Position numbers and translations under genes: made by a program
Assembly (NCBI RefSeq): GCF_013114625.1
Contig: NZ_VTXD01000015.1
Coordinates: 24,612-88,611 of the forward strand
DNA: 64,000 nt
Source of the DNA: Vibrio sp. 99-70-13A1
GTDB lineage: Bacteria; Pseudomonadota; Gammaproteobacteria; Enterobacterales; Vibrionaceae
Direction of reading: 5' to 3'
The notes under the pieces: generated by a model
What the model was told of the DNA's origin: nothing
Database searches by the model: none
Seen by the model: the letters and a program-made list of their open reading frames with translations, nothing else
Shown here: positions 27,613-35,524 of the stretch, piece by piece
Layout: each line of letters starts with the position of its first letter
Position numbering within the stretch: position 1 is the first letter of the stretch

Positions 27613-28098
27613 TTAGTGCTTGTGCTTGTGCTTCATGTTCATTGGAATATCCGCTGACTTAATGACTTTCGCCATACAAGTTGGTTCATCAAGGTAGGTA
27701 GACCAAATTGAAAGTTCGTATTCTTCGCCAGCAACAGGTCGTTTATCGAAGTTACGAATCATTAAGTGCTTACCGCCTCGTTCAAATTTGATTGTTGTGT
27801 TGGTTTCTTTAATTTTGAATTGAGTCAGTTGCTTCATTTTCATCACACCGTCTTCCATTATGGTGTCATGAATTTCAACGGTTTCAGATAAACCTTTAAT
27901 GGTTGCACCTTGGATTGATTCCAAACCTGGGATACGAAGATCTTTCACTTCATCAGTAACGTTGAAACGAATATCAAAGAAGATACCTGTTACATTTGAA
28001 TTCGGAGCAGGCTCTGCAATCACACAGTTCGTCAGTTCAAGTGCTGCTTGGCTAGAAAATGAAGTGACTAACCCAAGCGCTAAGAAGATTTTTTTCAT
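27613..28098 (-). CDS. PCuAC-family periplasmic copper chaperone
   Basis: A 161-residue exported protein with a signal peptide cleaved near FSSQA. The copper-binding pattern H-X10-M-X22-H-X-M is visible (H77, M88, H111, M113), essentially the PCuAC signature. The C-terminus adds a His-rich tail, MKHKHKH. PCuAC proteins carry Cu(I) in the periplasm and usually feed Sco and the CuA site of cytochrome oxidase. Here the gene sits between a porin and cytochromes, so it may metallate an enzyme of this operon. Start at 28098, with GAGG 5-6 bp upstream; the frame also extends to 28113. Confidence 0.9.
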   Translation of the reverse strand: MKKIFLALGLVTSFSSQAALELTNCVIAEPAPNSNVTGIFFDIRFNVTDEVKDLRIPGLESIQGATIKGLSETVEIHDTIMEDGVMKMKQLTQFKIKETNTTIKFERGGKHLMIRNFDKRPVAGEEYELSIWSTYLDEPTCMAKVIKSADIPMNMKHKHKH

Positions 28099-28142
28099 AT
28101 TGACCTCAAACAATAATGGGCAGTAAGAACTGCCCTAAGTGA

Positions 28143-29135
28143 TTAGAAATTGAAAACAGTACCGAGAGATACATTGTCGTCTTGGGTGTCATCGGCAAAA
28201 TCTGCGTATTCGGCATAGACACGGAAGTTATTGGTGATGTCGAACGAGACATTGGCTAAGTAGAGGGAGTCGTCCTGCCATTTACCAATTTCTGTATCAA
28301 ATTCTGAATGCTGGTAACCAAGCTTGAAGGTTAAAGAGTCTGTCGCGTGGTAAGTACCAGAAGTACCGTACATGCGTCCATCACCGTATTTGTGATGATC
28401 CTTGGCGAACTCGTAAGTAGCCGCGATAGCGAAAGTGTCGTTATGGTATTCCGCCATGCCGATGTAGCGTTCAAAATCCAAATCTTTACCGTTTGCATCT
28501 ACGCCGTCATGAGCATTTGCATCAGAGCGCTGGACTTTAATGGAATAATTTTTTTCAACATAGGCAAGACGAAGCGCAAAGTTGTCGGCTTCTGTGTCGT
28601 TGTCATCAAATGCTGAAACTACCGCTGCCGTTGCGGTTAACTTGCCCAAAAACTTAGGGGTGGTGTATGAAAGAGTATTTGTGCCAATCACACCTTGGTT
28701 AACAAACAGTGTTGAGCCACTAGAACGGTGCTGATTATTGGTATCGAAGATATCAACAGGTTTGAATAAATGAAGGTAAGCACCTTTGTAACCATCACCT
28801 AGAACTAGCGTTCCATAGTCATGGGATTTAAAAATTAAATTGGCTTGTGAAAGATAAATATCTTCATCATTATCTTGTGTTTCATTATCTGCGTATTCAG
28901 CGGCAAGGGTAACAAAGAGGTTACCGTAATCCGTTTCATGCACGCCGCGCATTCCCACTTCTGCTAATTGAATTTGAGTTTGGTGATCGTGATTAGCTTC
29001 TTTAATTACGTTGCCTTTAACAGACCCGAAAAAATCCAGTTTTTTGAACACATCATCTGTGTTTATTTCAGCTGAAAGTGTTGGGTATGCTGCTAAGGTT
29101 AATGTTGTTGCCACCGTTAATTTAGTTAATTTCAC
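28143..29135 (-). CDS. Gram-negative general porin (OmpU/OmpC-like)
   Basis: A 330-residue outer-membrane beta-barrel with a signal peptide ending TLSA, the characteristic start LDFFGSVKGNV, alternating beta-strand residues throughout, and a C-terminal aromatic residue (VFNF) as needed for BAM insertion. YADF and YAEYADF strands near the end are porin-like. It is the first gene of the cytochrome operon, suggesting that the substrate of the respiratory enzyme enters through it. Confidence 0.9.
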   Translation of the reverse strand: MKLTKLTVATTLTLAAYPTLSAEINTDDVFKKLDFFGSVKGNVIKEANHDHQTQIQLAEVGMRGVHETDYGNLFVTLAAEYADNETQDNDEDIYLSQANLIFKSHDYGTLVLGDGYKGAYLHLFKPVDIFDTNNQHRSSGSTLFVNQGVIGTNTLSYTTPKFLGKLTATAAVVSAFDDNDTEADNFALRLAYVEKNYSIKVQRSDANAHDGVDANGKDLDFERYIGMAEYHNDTFAIAATYEFAKDHHKYGDGRMYGTSGTYHATDSLTFKLGYQHSEFDTEIGKWQDDSLYLANVSFDITNNFRVYAEYADFADDTQDDNVSLGTVFNF

Positions 29136-29691
29136 TCTGAACCCCTATGATTCTTCATTGTTATTTATTTCAGGTATCGACCTGATAATTGATGTTTCTA
29201 AAACTGTATTTTTAGAACGATCTTTCTAGAACAAAGTGAGTGGCAGCATGATGTAAATCTCTTTGCCCTAAGAGGGAAGCAAAAATTAGGAGGCATGGTT
29301 AATAGATGGTTTGTCTATTTAAAACACCGGGCAAGATTTATAAAGAAGCCAATTCCGCGTTCTAAATACGCGCTCTAAACTGAAGGATTAACTACCCCAA
29401 AATGGTTAGTTAATAAGTTTTGTGAGAAGTATATCGATGAGAATTAATTGGAATATATAGGTCCATAAATGAGTGTTATTTAAAATCTGAATACCTCTGG
29501 ATGAGATCAATAAAACTTTATATAACGACCATTTTTGATGACAAAGGCTTGTATTTACGTTATCAATCGGGTGTTTCTAAGATCGATTCTTAGAGCGTTT
29601 TCTACGAACGTTTTTGGGAAGAAATTTTACCTGTGAAATTTTTCTATATAATTGACTTAACGTGTCATTGATAAGTACGACTGAGGATTGA
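29136..29691. promoter_or_regulatory. Divergent control region with several TTCTAA/TTAGAA elements
   Basis: This 556-bp gap separates the porin operon from the LysR gene and must hold both promoters. Two dyads share the outer motif TCTAA...TTAGA: one at 29196-29217 (arms TTCTAAAA and TTTTAGAA, spacer 6) and one at 29576-29594 (arms TCTAAGA and TCTTAGA, spacer 5). TTCTAGAA occurs at 29224-29231 and further TTCTAAA/CTCTAAA copies near 29363-29381. I see no coding sequence. These may be LysR operators. Confidence 0.55.
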
Positions 29692-30591
29692 ATGGATATT
29701 GAAGCCGTTAGAATGTTTGTTTTACTCGCCGACAAATTGAACTTTACGGAAACTTCTCGGCTGCTTTTAGTCAGCCAGCCAACCTTAAGCCGAAAGATTA
29801 AAATGTTGGAAGAAAGCTTAGCGGTAACCTTGATTCATAGAAGGGGTGGGCACATTAGTTTGACTCCACAAGGTGAAACATTCTTATGTGAATCAATCAA
29901 GCTTCTTAAACAAATCGATAAAACCATTGAGCTTGTTCAAAATGAGCGAGAAGACGAATCCGGTACAATCCGTGTCGGTTGCCTTCATCCTATGGCAAAG
30001 TTCATTACAGATAACTTCATTGTCGATTTTCATAAACGTTTTCCCGACATTTCTATCCACTTCAAAACGATGATCCCGAGAACCTTAAGTTCTTTCGAAG
30101 AAGTGGACATTATGATCGCCCCATTTTGGCCAGAAGATGATTCCGTTGTTGCAAAACGGCTCCCACGTTTCCGTCGTTACTGCTATGCCTCTCCCGAATA
30201 TCTTAAAGAAGCCGGTACGCCGACAACTATCGATGAGCTGGTTAATCATGACTGTGTGACTCAAACCAACGCGGTAGAAAACCAACGTGTTTGGGTACTT
30301 CGAGATGAAGAAGGGAATAGAAAAGAATTAGAAGTGCATGGCGTGATGGCTGCAGACTCTATTGATGTCACGATAGAGCTAGTCAATAAAGGCTTTGGAA
30401 TAGGCTTAATTTCGCCACATAAGGCTTTAGAGTTTTTGGATAGCGGAAGGCTTATTAAGTTGTTCGATGGAGAATGGTTTATCGAAAATCACATGTATGT
30501 CATGTATAAACAAAATGCGCACATGCCAAAGCGCTTTAAGATATTTGTCGATGAATTTTCCAAAACGTATAGCCAGTTAACTCATGAATAG
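29692..30591 (+). CDS. LysR-family transcription regulator
   Basis: A 299-residue regulator with an N-terminal winged helix (MDIEAVRMFVLLADKLNF, then SQPTLSRKIKMLEESL, residues 1-60) and a C-terminal periplasmic-binding-like effector domain (about 92-295) resembling the CynR/CbbR group. It is transcribed away from the porin/cytochrome operon, the usual arrangement for a LysR regulator and its target. Its inducer is unknown. Confidence 0.92.
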   Translation: MDIEAVRMFVLLADKLNFTETSRLLLVSQPTLSRKIKMLEESLAVTLIHRRGGHISLTPQGETFLCESIKLLKQIDKTIELVQNEREDESGTIRVGCLHPMAKFITDNFIVDFHKRFPDISIHFKTMIPRTLSSFEEVDIMIAPFWPEDDSVVAKRLPRFRRYCYASPEYLKEAGTPTTIDELVNHDCVTQTNAVENQRVWVLRDEEGNRKELEVHGVMAADSIDVTIELVNKGFGIGLISPHKALEFLDSGRLIKLFDGEWFIENHMYVMYKQNAHMPKRFKIFVDEFSKTYSQLTHE

Positions 30592-30623
30592 TGTGTAAGT
30601 TAACGCTATTCATATTTACAATT

Positions 30624-30664
30624 ACAGGTAATTAACGAGCTTGTTTTTCTGGTTAACTACCTGT
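30624..30664. terminator. Hairpin between convergent LysR and MarR genes
   Basis: ACAGGTAATTAAC (30624-30636) pairs with GTTAACTACCTGT (30652-30664) with one mismatch, loop 15 nt. It probably ends transcripts from both sides, though there is no good T tract. Confidence 0.55.
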
Positions 30665-30697
30665 GACCGAATACCGGCCGCTTATTAACAGCCTTCC

Positions 30698-31129
30698 TTA
30701 ATCTTTACCGCTTAAATTCCGCGCCATAGCCTTTGAGACACGTTCAAACGCTTCTAGATCATCGTGAGTAATATCGTTTGTCATCTTCTTAAAGATCGTT
30801 TTATCTACTCCAGAAATCTTTTCCATTATCTCTTGACCTTGGGGAGTAATTCGTAAGCATTGGCTGCGTTTATCTTCAGGGTTTGGCTCTTTCACTATCA
30901 ATTCTTGCTTAAACAAGCTGCTCAATAGTCGAGTGACTTGTGCTTTATCCCTATCTAAAAAATGCGCGATATCAATAGCAGTACATTGTGGTTTCTTGCT
31001 GATTATTTTTAAAACCCGTACATGCATAGGCGCGATATCTAAGTCGAGTGACTCTATTTGAACTTGCATATTTCTTTTAAGGCTATGGACTAATTTGAAC
31101 AAACTATCGAGTGACCGATTATCAGACAT
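30698..31129 (-). CDS. MarR-family repressor
   Basis: A 143-residue dimeric winged-helix regulator. The DNA-binding core is CTAIDIAHFLDRDKAQVTRLLSSL (about residues 55-78), followed by the wing KEPNPEDKRSQCLRITPQG. It is divergent from the DUF2798 gene, and two copies of a 17-bp operator-like sequence lie between them, indicating autoregulation and repression of that gene. Confidence 0.92.
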   Translation of the reverse strand: MSDNRSLDSLFKLVHSLKRNMQVQIESLDLDIAPMHVRVLKIISKKPQCTAIDIAHFLDRDKAQVTRLLSSLFKQELIVKEPNPEDKRSQCLRITPQGQEIMEKISGVDKTIFKKMTNDITHDDLEAFERVSKAMARNLSGKD

Positions 31130-31151
31130 GAAGAATACTCCCTTGGAAACT

Positions 31152-31195
31152 AGTTGACTTTATCATCTAAATGGCTATAGTTGACATTATCAACT
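31152..31195 (+). promoter_or_regulatory. Promoter of the DUF2798 gene with two MarR-type operators
   Basis: A promoter TTGACT (31154-31159), 16-bp spacer, TATAGT (31176-31181) reads toward 31227. A 17-bp palindrome (arms AGTTGA and TCAACT, spacer CATTA) lies at 31179-31195. A second copy with one decayed arm (AGTTGAC... at 31152-31168) lies 27 bp upstream. The two cover the -35 and -10, as expected for repression by the divergent MarR protein. Confidence 0.7.
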
Positions 31196-31226
31196 TAATT
31201 GAAAGTTATTTCAAGCGGAGACTCCA

Positions 31227-31736
31227 ATGAACACACAAGCCGTAATGCCAAACACCGTGATTGAACAAACCAAAACACCTGTTATCCAAAAAATCTTGGT
31301 TGTGATGGGCATGATGACCTTAATGGGCGGAACAATTACCGGTGCTATGACTTACATGAATCTTGGCTTCACTGAAACATTCTTTTCTGACTGGGTGACC
31401 AACTTCTTAACTGCTGCATTGACTGTAATGCCATTGGGCTTTGCGATGATGGCACTACTAACTAAAGGTGCTGAAAAGCTGTTACCGAATATGGCAACTA
31501 AGCCGCGCGATGCTTTAGTTGGTGTGACCATGGCTTTGATAATGGAATCTGGAATGGCATTCACTAGCGCATATAACAATATAGGTCTAGACAGCAGTAT
31601 TGCTCTAGCAAACCAAGTAGAGTTTTTGAACGCGTGGAAGGCTGGAATAATCGGCGCTCTGCCTGTTGCGTTGATATTGATGATCACCGTTTCGATGACA
31701 ATTAAACCTAAAGTTGAAAAGTTTCTAAAAAGCTAA
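31227..31736 (+). CDS. DUF2798 membrane protein
   Basis: A 169-residue inner-membrane protein with four hydrophobic segments (about 22-44, 56-76, 90-110 and 136-158), in two related halves of the DUF2798 type (GTITGAMTYMNLG...W...F and LVGVTMALIMESGMAF). The family has no established function but is often controlled by a MarR repressor, as here. AGCGGAGA precedes the start. Confidence 0.85.
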   Translation: MNTQAVMPNTVIEQTKTPVIQKILVVMGMMTLMGGTITGAMTYMNLGFTETFFSDWVTNFLTAALTVMPLGFAMMALLTKGAEKLLPNMATKPRDALVGVTMALIMESGMAFTSAYNNIGLDSSIALANQVEFLNAWKAGIIGALPVALILMITVSMTIKPKVEKFLKS

Positions 31737-31759
31737 TGCTGCCTGTATTGAACCGACTC

Positions 31760-31876
31760 TTCCCTCTAATTTTTAAACACCAATGCTTATTTAATACTGA
31801 TAGTTATTTGACATTAATACTTATTTAACACTGATGGGTATTGAAAGTTGATAGGTATTTAACATCAAAAAGGTAA
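31760..31876. repeat. Degenerate repeats in a short spacer
   Basis: The spacer before the DUF3861 gene has several imperfect copies of elements such as ATTTAACACTGATGG and GTATTTAACATCAA. The copies are too diverged to give a clean unit length. Confidence 0.5.
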
Positions 31877-31881
31877 ATTTT

Positions 31882-32193
31882 ATGATCCCTAAAATCCGTA
31901 AAGACAAACAATACCGAGTAACAATTGAAGAAATCGATGCGCAAGATCAGAGTACTAAGACACTTCAATTTGAATTCCAAGATCGTGAAGATGTGTTCAA
32001 TGTTGTCGAAAATCTTAAAAAAGGCAGTGGGTTAGAGCCAGAAACAGCAACGAAAGTTGCGGTTGCTCTTCGCCTATTAGGACCCGTAATGATGAAAGAT
32101 CGCAAACACCCATTATTTGTAAACTTCATGCCTCACTTTAAAGACTTCATGCACAACTTAAAAAGTGTGGTGAAGGAAGCGGTTAAGGGGTAA
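31882..32193 (+). CDS. DUF3861 family protein
   Basis: A 103-residue soluble protein. It begins with a beta-rich half (YRVTIEEIDAQDQSTKTLQFEFQDREDVF) and ends in a helical half with a conserved RLLGPVMM...HPLF.NF.PHF..FM, which matches the DUF3861 family of unknown function. It lies downstream of the DUF2798 gene in the same direction but 145 bp away. Confidence 0.82.
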   Translation: MIPKIRKDKQYRVTIEEIDAQDQSTKTLQFEFQDREDVFNVVENLKKGSGLEPETATKVAVALRLLGPVMMKDRKHPLFVNFMPHFKDFMHNLKSVVKEAVKG

Positions 32194-32307
32194 TTATTGT
32201 TTTGTGATCGCATAGATAATGAACTAAACAGGGTGTTATTGATAAGAAACGATTGAAAAGGTATAAATATTTGCTCTGGAAAGTAACTTAGAACATGGAA
32301 AGTTAGA

Positions 32308-33630
32308 ATGGAAGTATGTGAGTCAATTGAATTTTCAACGTTTTCACCAATTCGCACCCCAATTAATTCCTACAGCGAGTTAAGAGCATCTCTGACTCCT
32401 CATGAGCACAATGACTTTTTGGTTGGGTTGTCTTCTATTCTGCAGCAATTTTTCATCCCAAAAGAAAAACTAAAAAGTGATGGATATTGTGATATTAATC
32501 ATGATAACCATCCTTATTTTTTCCAACCTTTATTTACTGGTGAAGTTGATTTAAAGAATGTAGACGCATTTTTAGTAAATTCTGAAGAAATTTCTTGGTG
32601 GGAACGATGTGAAATAAAGCAATGTGAAATTCATTTTTTTGATGACTCTATTGCAGTCCTAAAATTTGACTTCCGCTTTATCAACCCAGATAGAATACAA
32701 CTTGAAATGTTAAAAAATGGTCAGTTTGATCGAGATATCTCTGGTTTAGTTAAACATATCTACACACTTTGTATTTACCCGTACTTATCAAAAATATATA
32801 CAGTTCTGAATGACATAGCCCTTTCTAATATAGTTAAGCCCAAAGAGTTTTTCATCTTTAATGATATTGATTTTTCTGCCTATGAGCCTAAATACGATAC
32901 AGTTCTGTGGACTGGGCGTATGGCGTATATGCCTAAGGGAGCGAGTGAACTATTAACTAATTCGTTACATGGCTGGGTTGGTTTAGCTGATGGAGATGAA
33001 GCCGATAGTTTTGTCCTTGGTTCTGGCAACATATTGATTAACGAAAGTATTCAAGAAAATGACTGGGGAAGAATACTTGTTGTTTGTCAAAGTTATAACG
33101 CAATTCTATACTTACTAAATTTAAAGCTAAAAGAAAAATATGCTGAAATTTCCGGCGGGAAAAGGGCAAAAAAACATAAGCAACCGAACTTAACAGGGAC
33201 ACTTGGACATACAGTTAGAGCCTTAGAGCATATTGAATTTTGTCAGCTAGAGTTTAAAGATGCCATGATAGGAACACAGGCAAAAAGAGCCTTAATTATG
33301 GAATTATTGTCAAAAGCTTGGAAATTACCAGAGCTGGAAAAATTGACAATCCATAGAGCAAATCTTATAAAATCTAGAATTGATACGATACTAAAAGAGC
33401 AGCAGGTAAAAATAAATCGTTCTGTAGAGTACTTACTTTCTGCTATCGGTTGTTTAGCTATTGTTGACTTAACCATTACGTTGGTTTCAACTTCAAACAA
33501 TTTAAAACCGGATAATATTCCTGGTCTTTTCGATTTGTTCAAAGCAATACCTCATGATGGTTCTGCGTGGGTATCAATTTTCTTAGTTGTTATTATTTCA
33601 CTATATCTTTATAAAATAAGGAATTCGTAA
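32308..33630 (+). CDS. Uncharacterised protein with two C-terminal membrane helices
   Basis: A 440-residue protein I do not recognise. Residues 1-300 look soluble and mixed alpha/beta. Residues about 305-370 are a long charged helical region, then one hydrophobic segment at about 373-391, a short loop and a last one at about 419-434, ending in the cytoplasm. A long helix leading into two membrane helices recalls CorA-type channels in outline, but no GMN motif is present. The base composition is clearly more AT-rich than its neighbours, suggesting recent acquisition. The next gene starts 1 bp after its stop. Confidence 0.75.
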   Translation: MEVCESIEFSTFSPIRTPINSYSELRASLTPHEHNDFLVGLSSILQQFFIPKEKLKSDGYCDINHDNHPYFFQPLFTGEVDLKNVDAFLVNSEEISWWERCEIKQCEIHFFDDSIAVLKFDFRFINPDRIQLEMLKNGQFDRDISGLVKHIYTLCIYPYLSKIYTVLNDIALSNIVKPKEFFIFNDIDFSAYEPKYDTVLWTGRMAYMPKGASELLTNSLHGWVGLADGDEADSFVLGSGNILINESIQENDWGRILVVCQSYNAILYLLNLKLKEKYAEISGGKRAKKHKQPNLTGTLGHTVRALEHIEFCQLEFKDAMIGTQAKRALIMELLSKAWKLPELEKLTIHRANLIKSRIDTILKEQQVKINRSVEYLLSAIGCLAIVDLTITLVSTSNNLKPDNIPGLFDLFKAIPHDGSAWVSIFLVVIISLYLYKIRNS

Positions 33631-33631
33631 A

Positions 33632-34018
33632 ATGAACGAAAATAGAATTCGCCTAGTCGTGATTTTTACAGTTGATGAAAAAACTAAGATTCCTGTTGTT
33701 TGTGATGAGCTTGGGATACTGTTGAGCTATCACTTTGGGGGCGTTACATTTGCGGATAGTAATGGAAATGCGGTTGGGTTTTGGACTGAACAAAGTGACC
33801 AATTTTTAGATACTTTTACAGCAAAACCAACGAAAGAATCCATAGTTATTTTCTCTTTATCAGTGATGCCAGATAAACATAATGAAGCTATTAATGTATT
33901 GAAGAAATCAATAAAAGAAGTCACCCAAAAATTTCACACATGCAGTAATCATGTACATGTTGAATCACAAAATGTTCAGGCTCACCATTTTTCTTTGAAT
34001 GACCTTAATTCGAATTAA
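33632..34018 (+). CDS. Uncharacterised small protein paired with the upstream membrane protein
   Basis: A 128-residue soluble protein with no recognised motif. It alternates short strands and a helix (KHNEAINVLKKSIKEVTQKF), which could form a ferredoxin-like fold. The start lies 1 bp after the stop of the 440-residue protein, so the two are translationally coupled and probably act together. AT-rich like its partner. Confidence 0.7.
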   Translation: MNENRIRLVVIFTVDEKTKIPVVCDELGILLSYHFGGVTFADSNGNAVGFWTEQSDQFLDTFTAKPTKESIVIFSLSVMPDKHNEAINVLKKSIKEVTQKFHTCSNHVHVESQNVQAHHFSLNDLNSN

Positions 34019-34111
34019 TAGTTCTTATATTGAGTTGCCATTGTTTCTGTTCTCTAGCAAAGAACATCCTAGTTACTGCTTCTTATGTTCTCTAATATAT
34101 AGAACGCGTGG

Positions 34112-34453
34112 CTATTTCTTTAACTCACCAGAACCTTGAGCCGCTAAGAATTGCGCCATCACACTTATTTCGGCTTCAGTGTAGTGCTCCATCGCTATTT
34201 CCATGGGTACGAAAAGACCGTTCTTTCGTTTTTTGTTTTTGTAATCTTTCATTTGATTGAATAGGTACATTTCGTTCTGTCCGCTAATTTTAGGGTACAT
34301 CGGCATGACCGGTTCATTGCCGGTTTCTCCATGGCAAGTCGCGCATCCTCCCTTTCCCGGAGCGATGTAGAGTGCTTCACCAAGCTCAATGTTAGTGCAA
34401 GCGAACGTTTGAATCGAAAGGATGGAAGAAAGAATAATCAGCGGCTTTAGCAT
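34112..34453 (-). CDS. Small single-haem cytochrome c
   Basis: A 113-residue periplasmic class I cytochrome c. The signal peptide ends near QTFA, followed by one haem motif CATCH (37-41) and a C-terminal half with the likely axial methionine (VPMEIAMEHYTEAEI). It is the last gene of a four-gene operon (beta-propeller, Sco, TlpA-like, cytochrome). It resembles the second cytochrome domain of the 25319-26998 protein, which hints at a shared electron pathway. Confidence 0.9.
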   Translation of the reverse strand: MLKPLIILSSILSIQTFACTNIELGEALYIAPGKGGCATCHGETGNEPVMPMYPKISGQNEMYLFNQMKDYKNKKRKNGLFVPMEIAMEHYTEAEISVMAQFLAAQGSGELKK

Positions 34454-34457
34454 TCAT

Positions 34458-34943
34458 TTACTCCTTGCTCGCTAAACACGTTAGCCAGCTATCTAAATCT
34501 TCAGGTTTGGTTCTGATATAGCCAGAATAGCCAAATTTAACGTGGTTATTAACGACGATCATTGTCGCAGGTAAGCCTTTAAAGTCCCAATCGTGTAGCA
34601 GTCCAAAATTAGGTTCAATCGTGTCAGGAAGATGTTTTATATTCAGTTCTTTAAAGCGAGCTTCTAAGGCTGGTTGATTGTCGCCTAGATGTATCGTTTC
34701 AATGGCATAATCCGAACGGTCAGCAATACTGTCGAGCATTGGTAGTTCTTTCAAACATGGCGGGCACCACACTGCCCACAAGTTAACTAAGGTGACAGGT
34801 TTTGAGGTGGGGTAATCCCATTGAAGGTCTTGTTTTGCTTCGGTAAAGCCTTCAGGTGCTGGGCATTCTGCTGCTTTCAGTGAGCCAGCAAAACAGAGGA
34901 AGACAAGAAGAACCCCCAAAGTTTTCGTCATGTCCTTATTCAT
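34458..34943 (-). CDS. TlpA-like periplasmic thioredoxin
   Basis: A 161-residue exported thioredoxin-fold protein. The signal peptide runs to about residue 25 and the redox site is WCPPC (59-63) after the hallmark TLVNLWAVWC. TlpA-type proteins reduce disulfides on Sco/CuA or apocytochrome c. The gene overlaps sco by 8 bp and lies 4 bp before the cytochrome gene. Confidence 0.9.
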   Translation of the reverse strand: MNKDMTKTLGVLLVFLCFAGSLKAAECPAPEGFTEAKQDLQWDYPTSKPVTLVNLWAVWCPPCLKELPMLDSIADRSDYAIETIHLGDNQPALEARFKELNIKHLPDTIEPNFGLLHDWDFKGLPATMIVVNNHVKFGYSGYIRTKPEDLDSWLTCLASKE

Positions 34944-35505
34944 TCAAATACTCCCCCAAGCTTTTAGCGATTTTTGCGCCGCCTTCACCGTAGCCATAGA
35001 CATCAATCAATTCTCGATCTGGTCCGTAAAAGTAGATATAGGCTGAGTGATAAACTTCATACTGCTTAGGCAGAGGTGGGTAAATAGGTTTACCTTCTAA
35101 GCTGTAACCGTAAGTGGCTTTTAGGCTTTTTGCAGCGATTTTTACTTGTTCAAGAGTACCCGTTAAGCCCACCATTTTAGGGTCAAAGTACTTCACATAC
35201 ATATCGATATTCTTAACGGTATCTCGATTTGGATCGACAGAAATGAAAATAGGAACAACTTGATCTGACTGTTCTGCCAGCCCATTGACGGCTGTTGCTA
35301 GATCAATAACGGTCGTTGGGCAGATATCAGGGCAAGATGTGTAGCCAATACCAATGAGAAGGTGTTTTCTTTCCCAGTTTTTTTCGGTAACTGACCCTAA
35401 ATGATGCTCTTGGAGGTCGAATTGTAGGGGTTTAGCCATCGCCCCTATGCTTAACATGCTGATCGCCAGTACAGAATAAATGGCAAATGAAAAAAGAAGT
35501 CGCAT
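34936..35505 (-). CDS. SCO1/SenC-family copper chaperone
   Basis: A 189-residue exported thioredoxin-fold protein with the copper site CPDIC (C58, C62 in YTSCPDICPT) and the distal histidine in VYHSAYIYF. Sco proteins deliver copper to, or keep reduced, CuA-type sites. Residue spacing and length are normal. It is in an operon with a thioredoxin that would reduce it. Confidence 0.92.
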   Translation of the reverse strand: MRLLFSFAIYSVLAISMLSIGAMAKPLQFDLQEHHLGSVTEKNWERKHLLIGIGYTSCPDICPTTVIDLATAVNGLAEQSDQVVPIFISVDPNRDTVKNIDMYVKYFDPKMVGLTGTLEQVKIAAKSLKATYGYSLEGKPIYPPLPKQYEVYHSAYIYFYGPDRELIDVYGYGEGGAKIAKSLGEYLNE

Positions 35506-35524
35506 CGTTATTCCTACTTATCAA

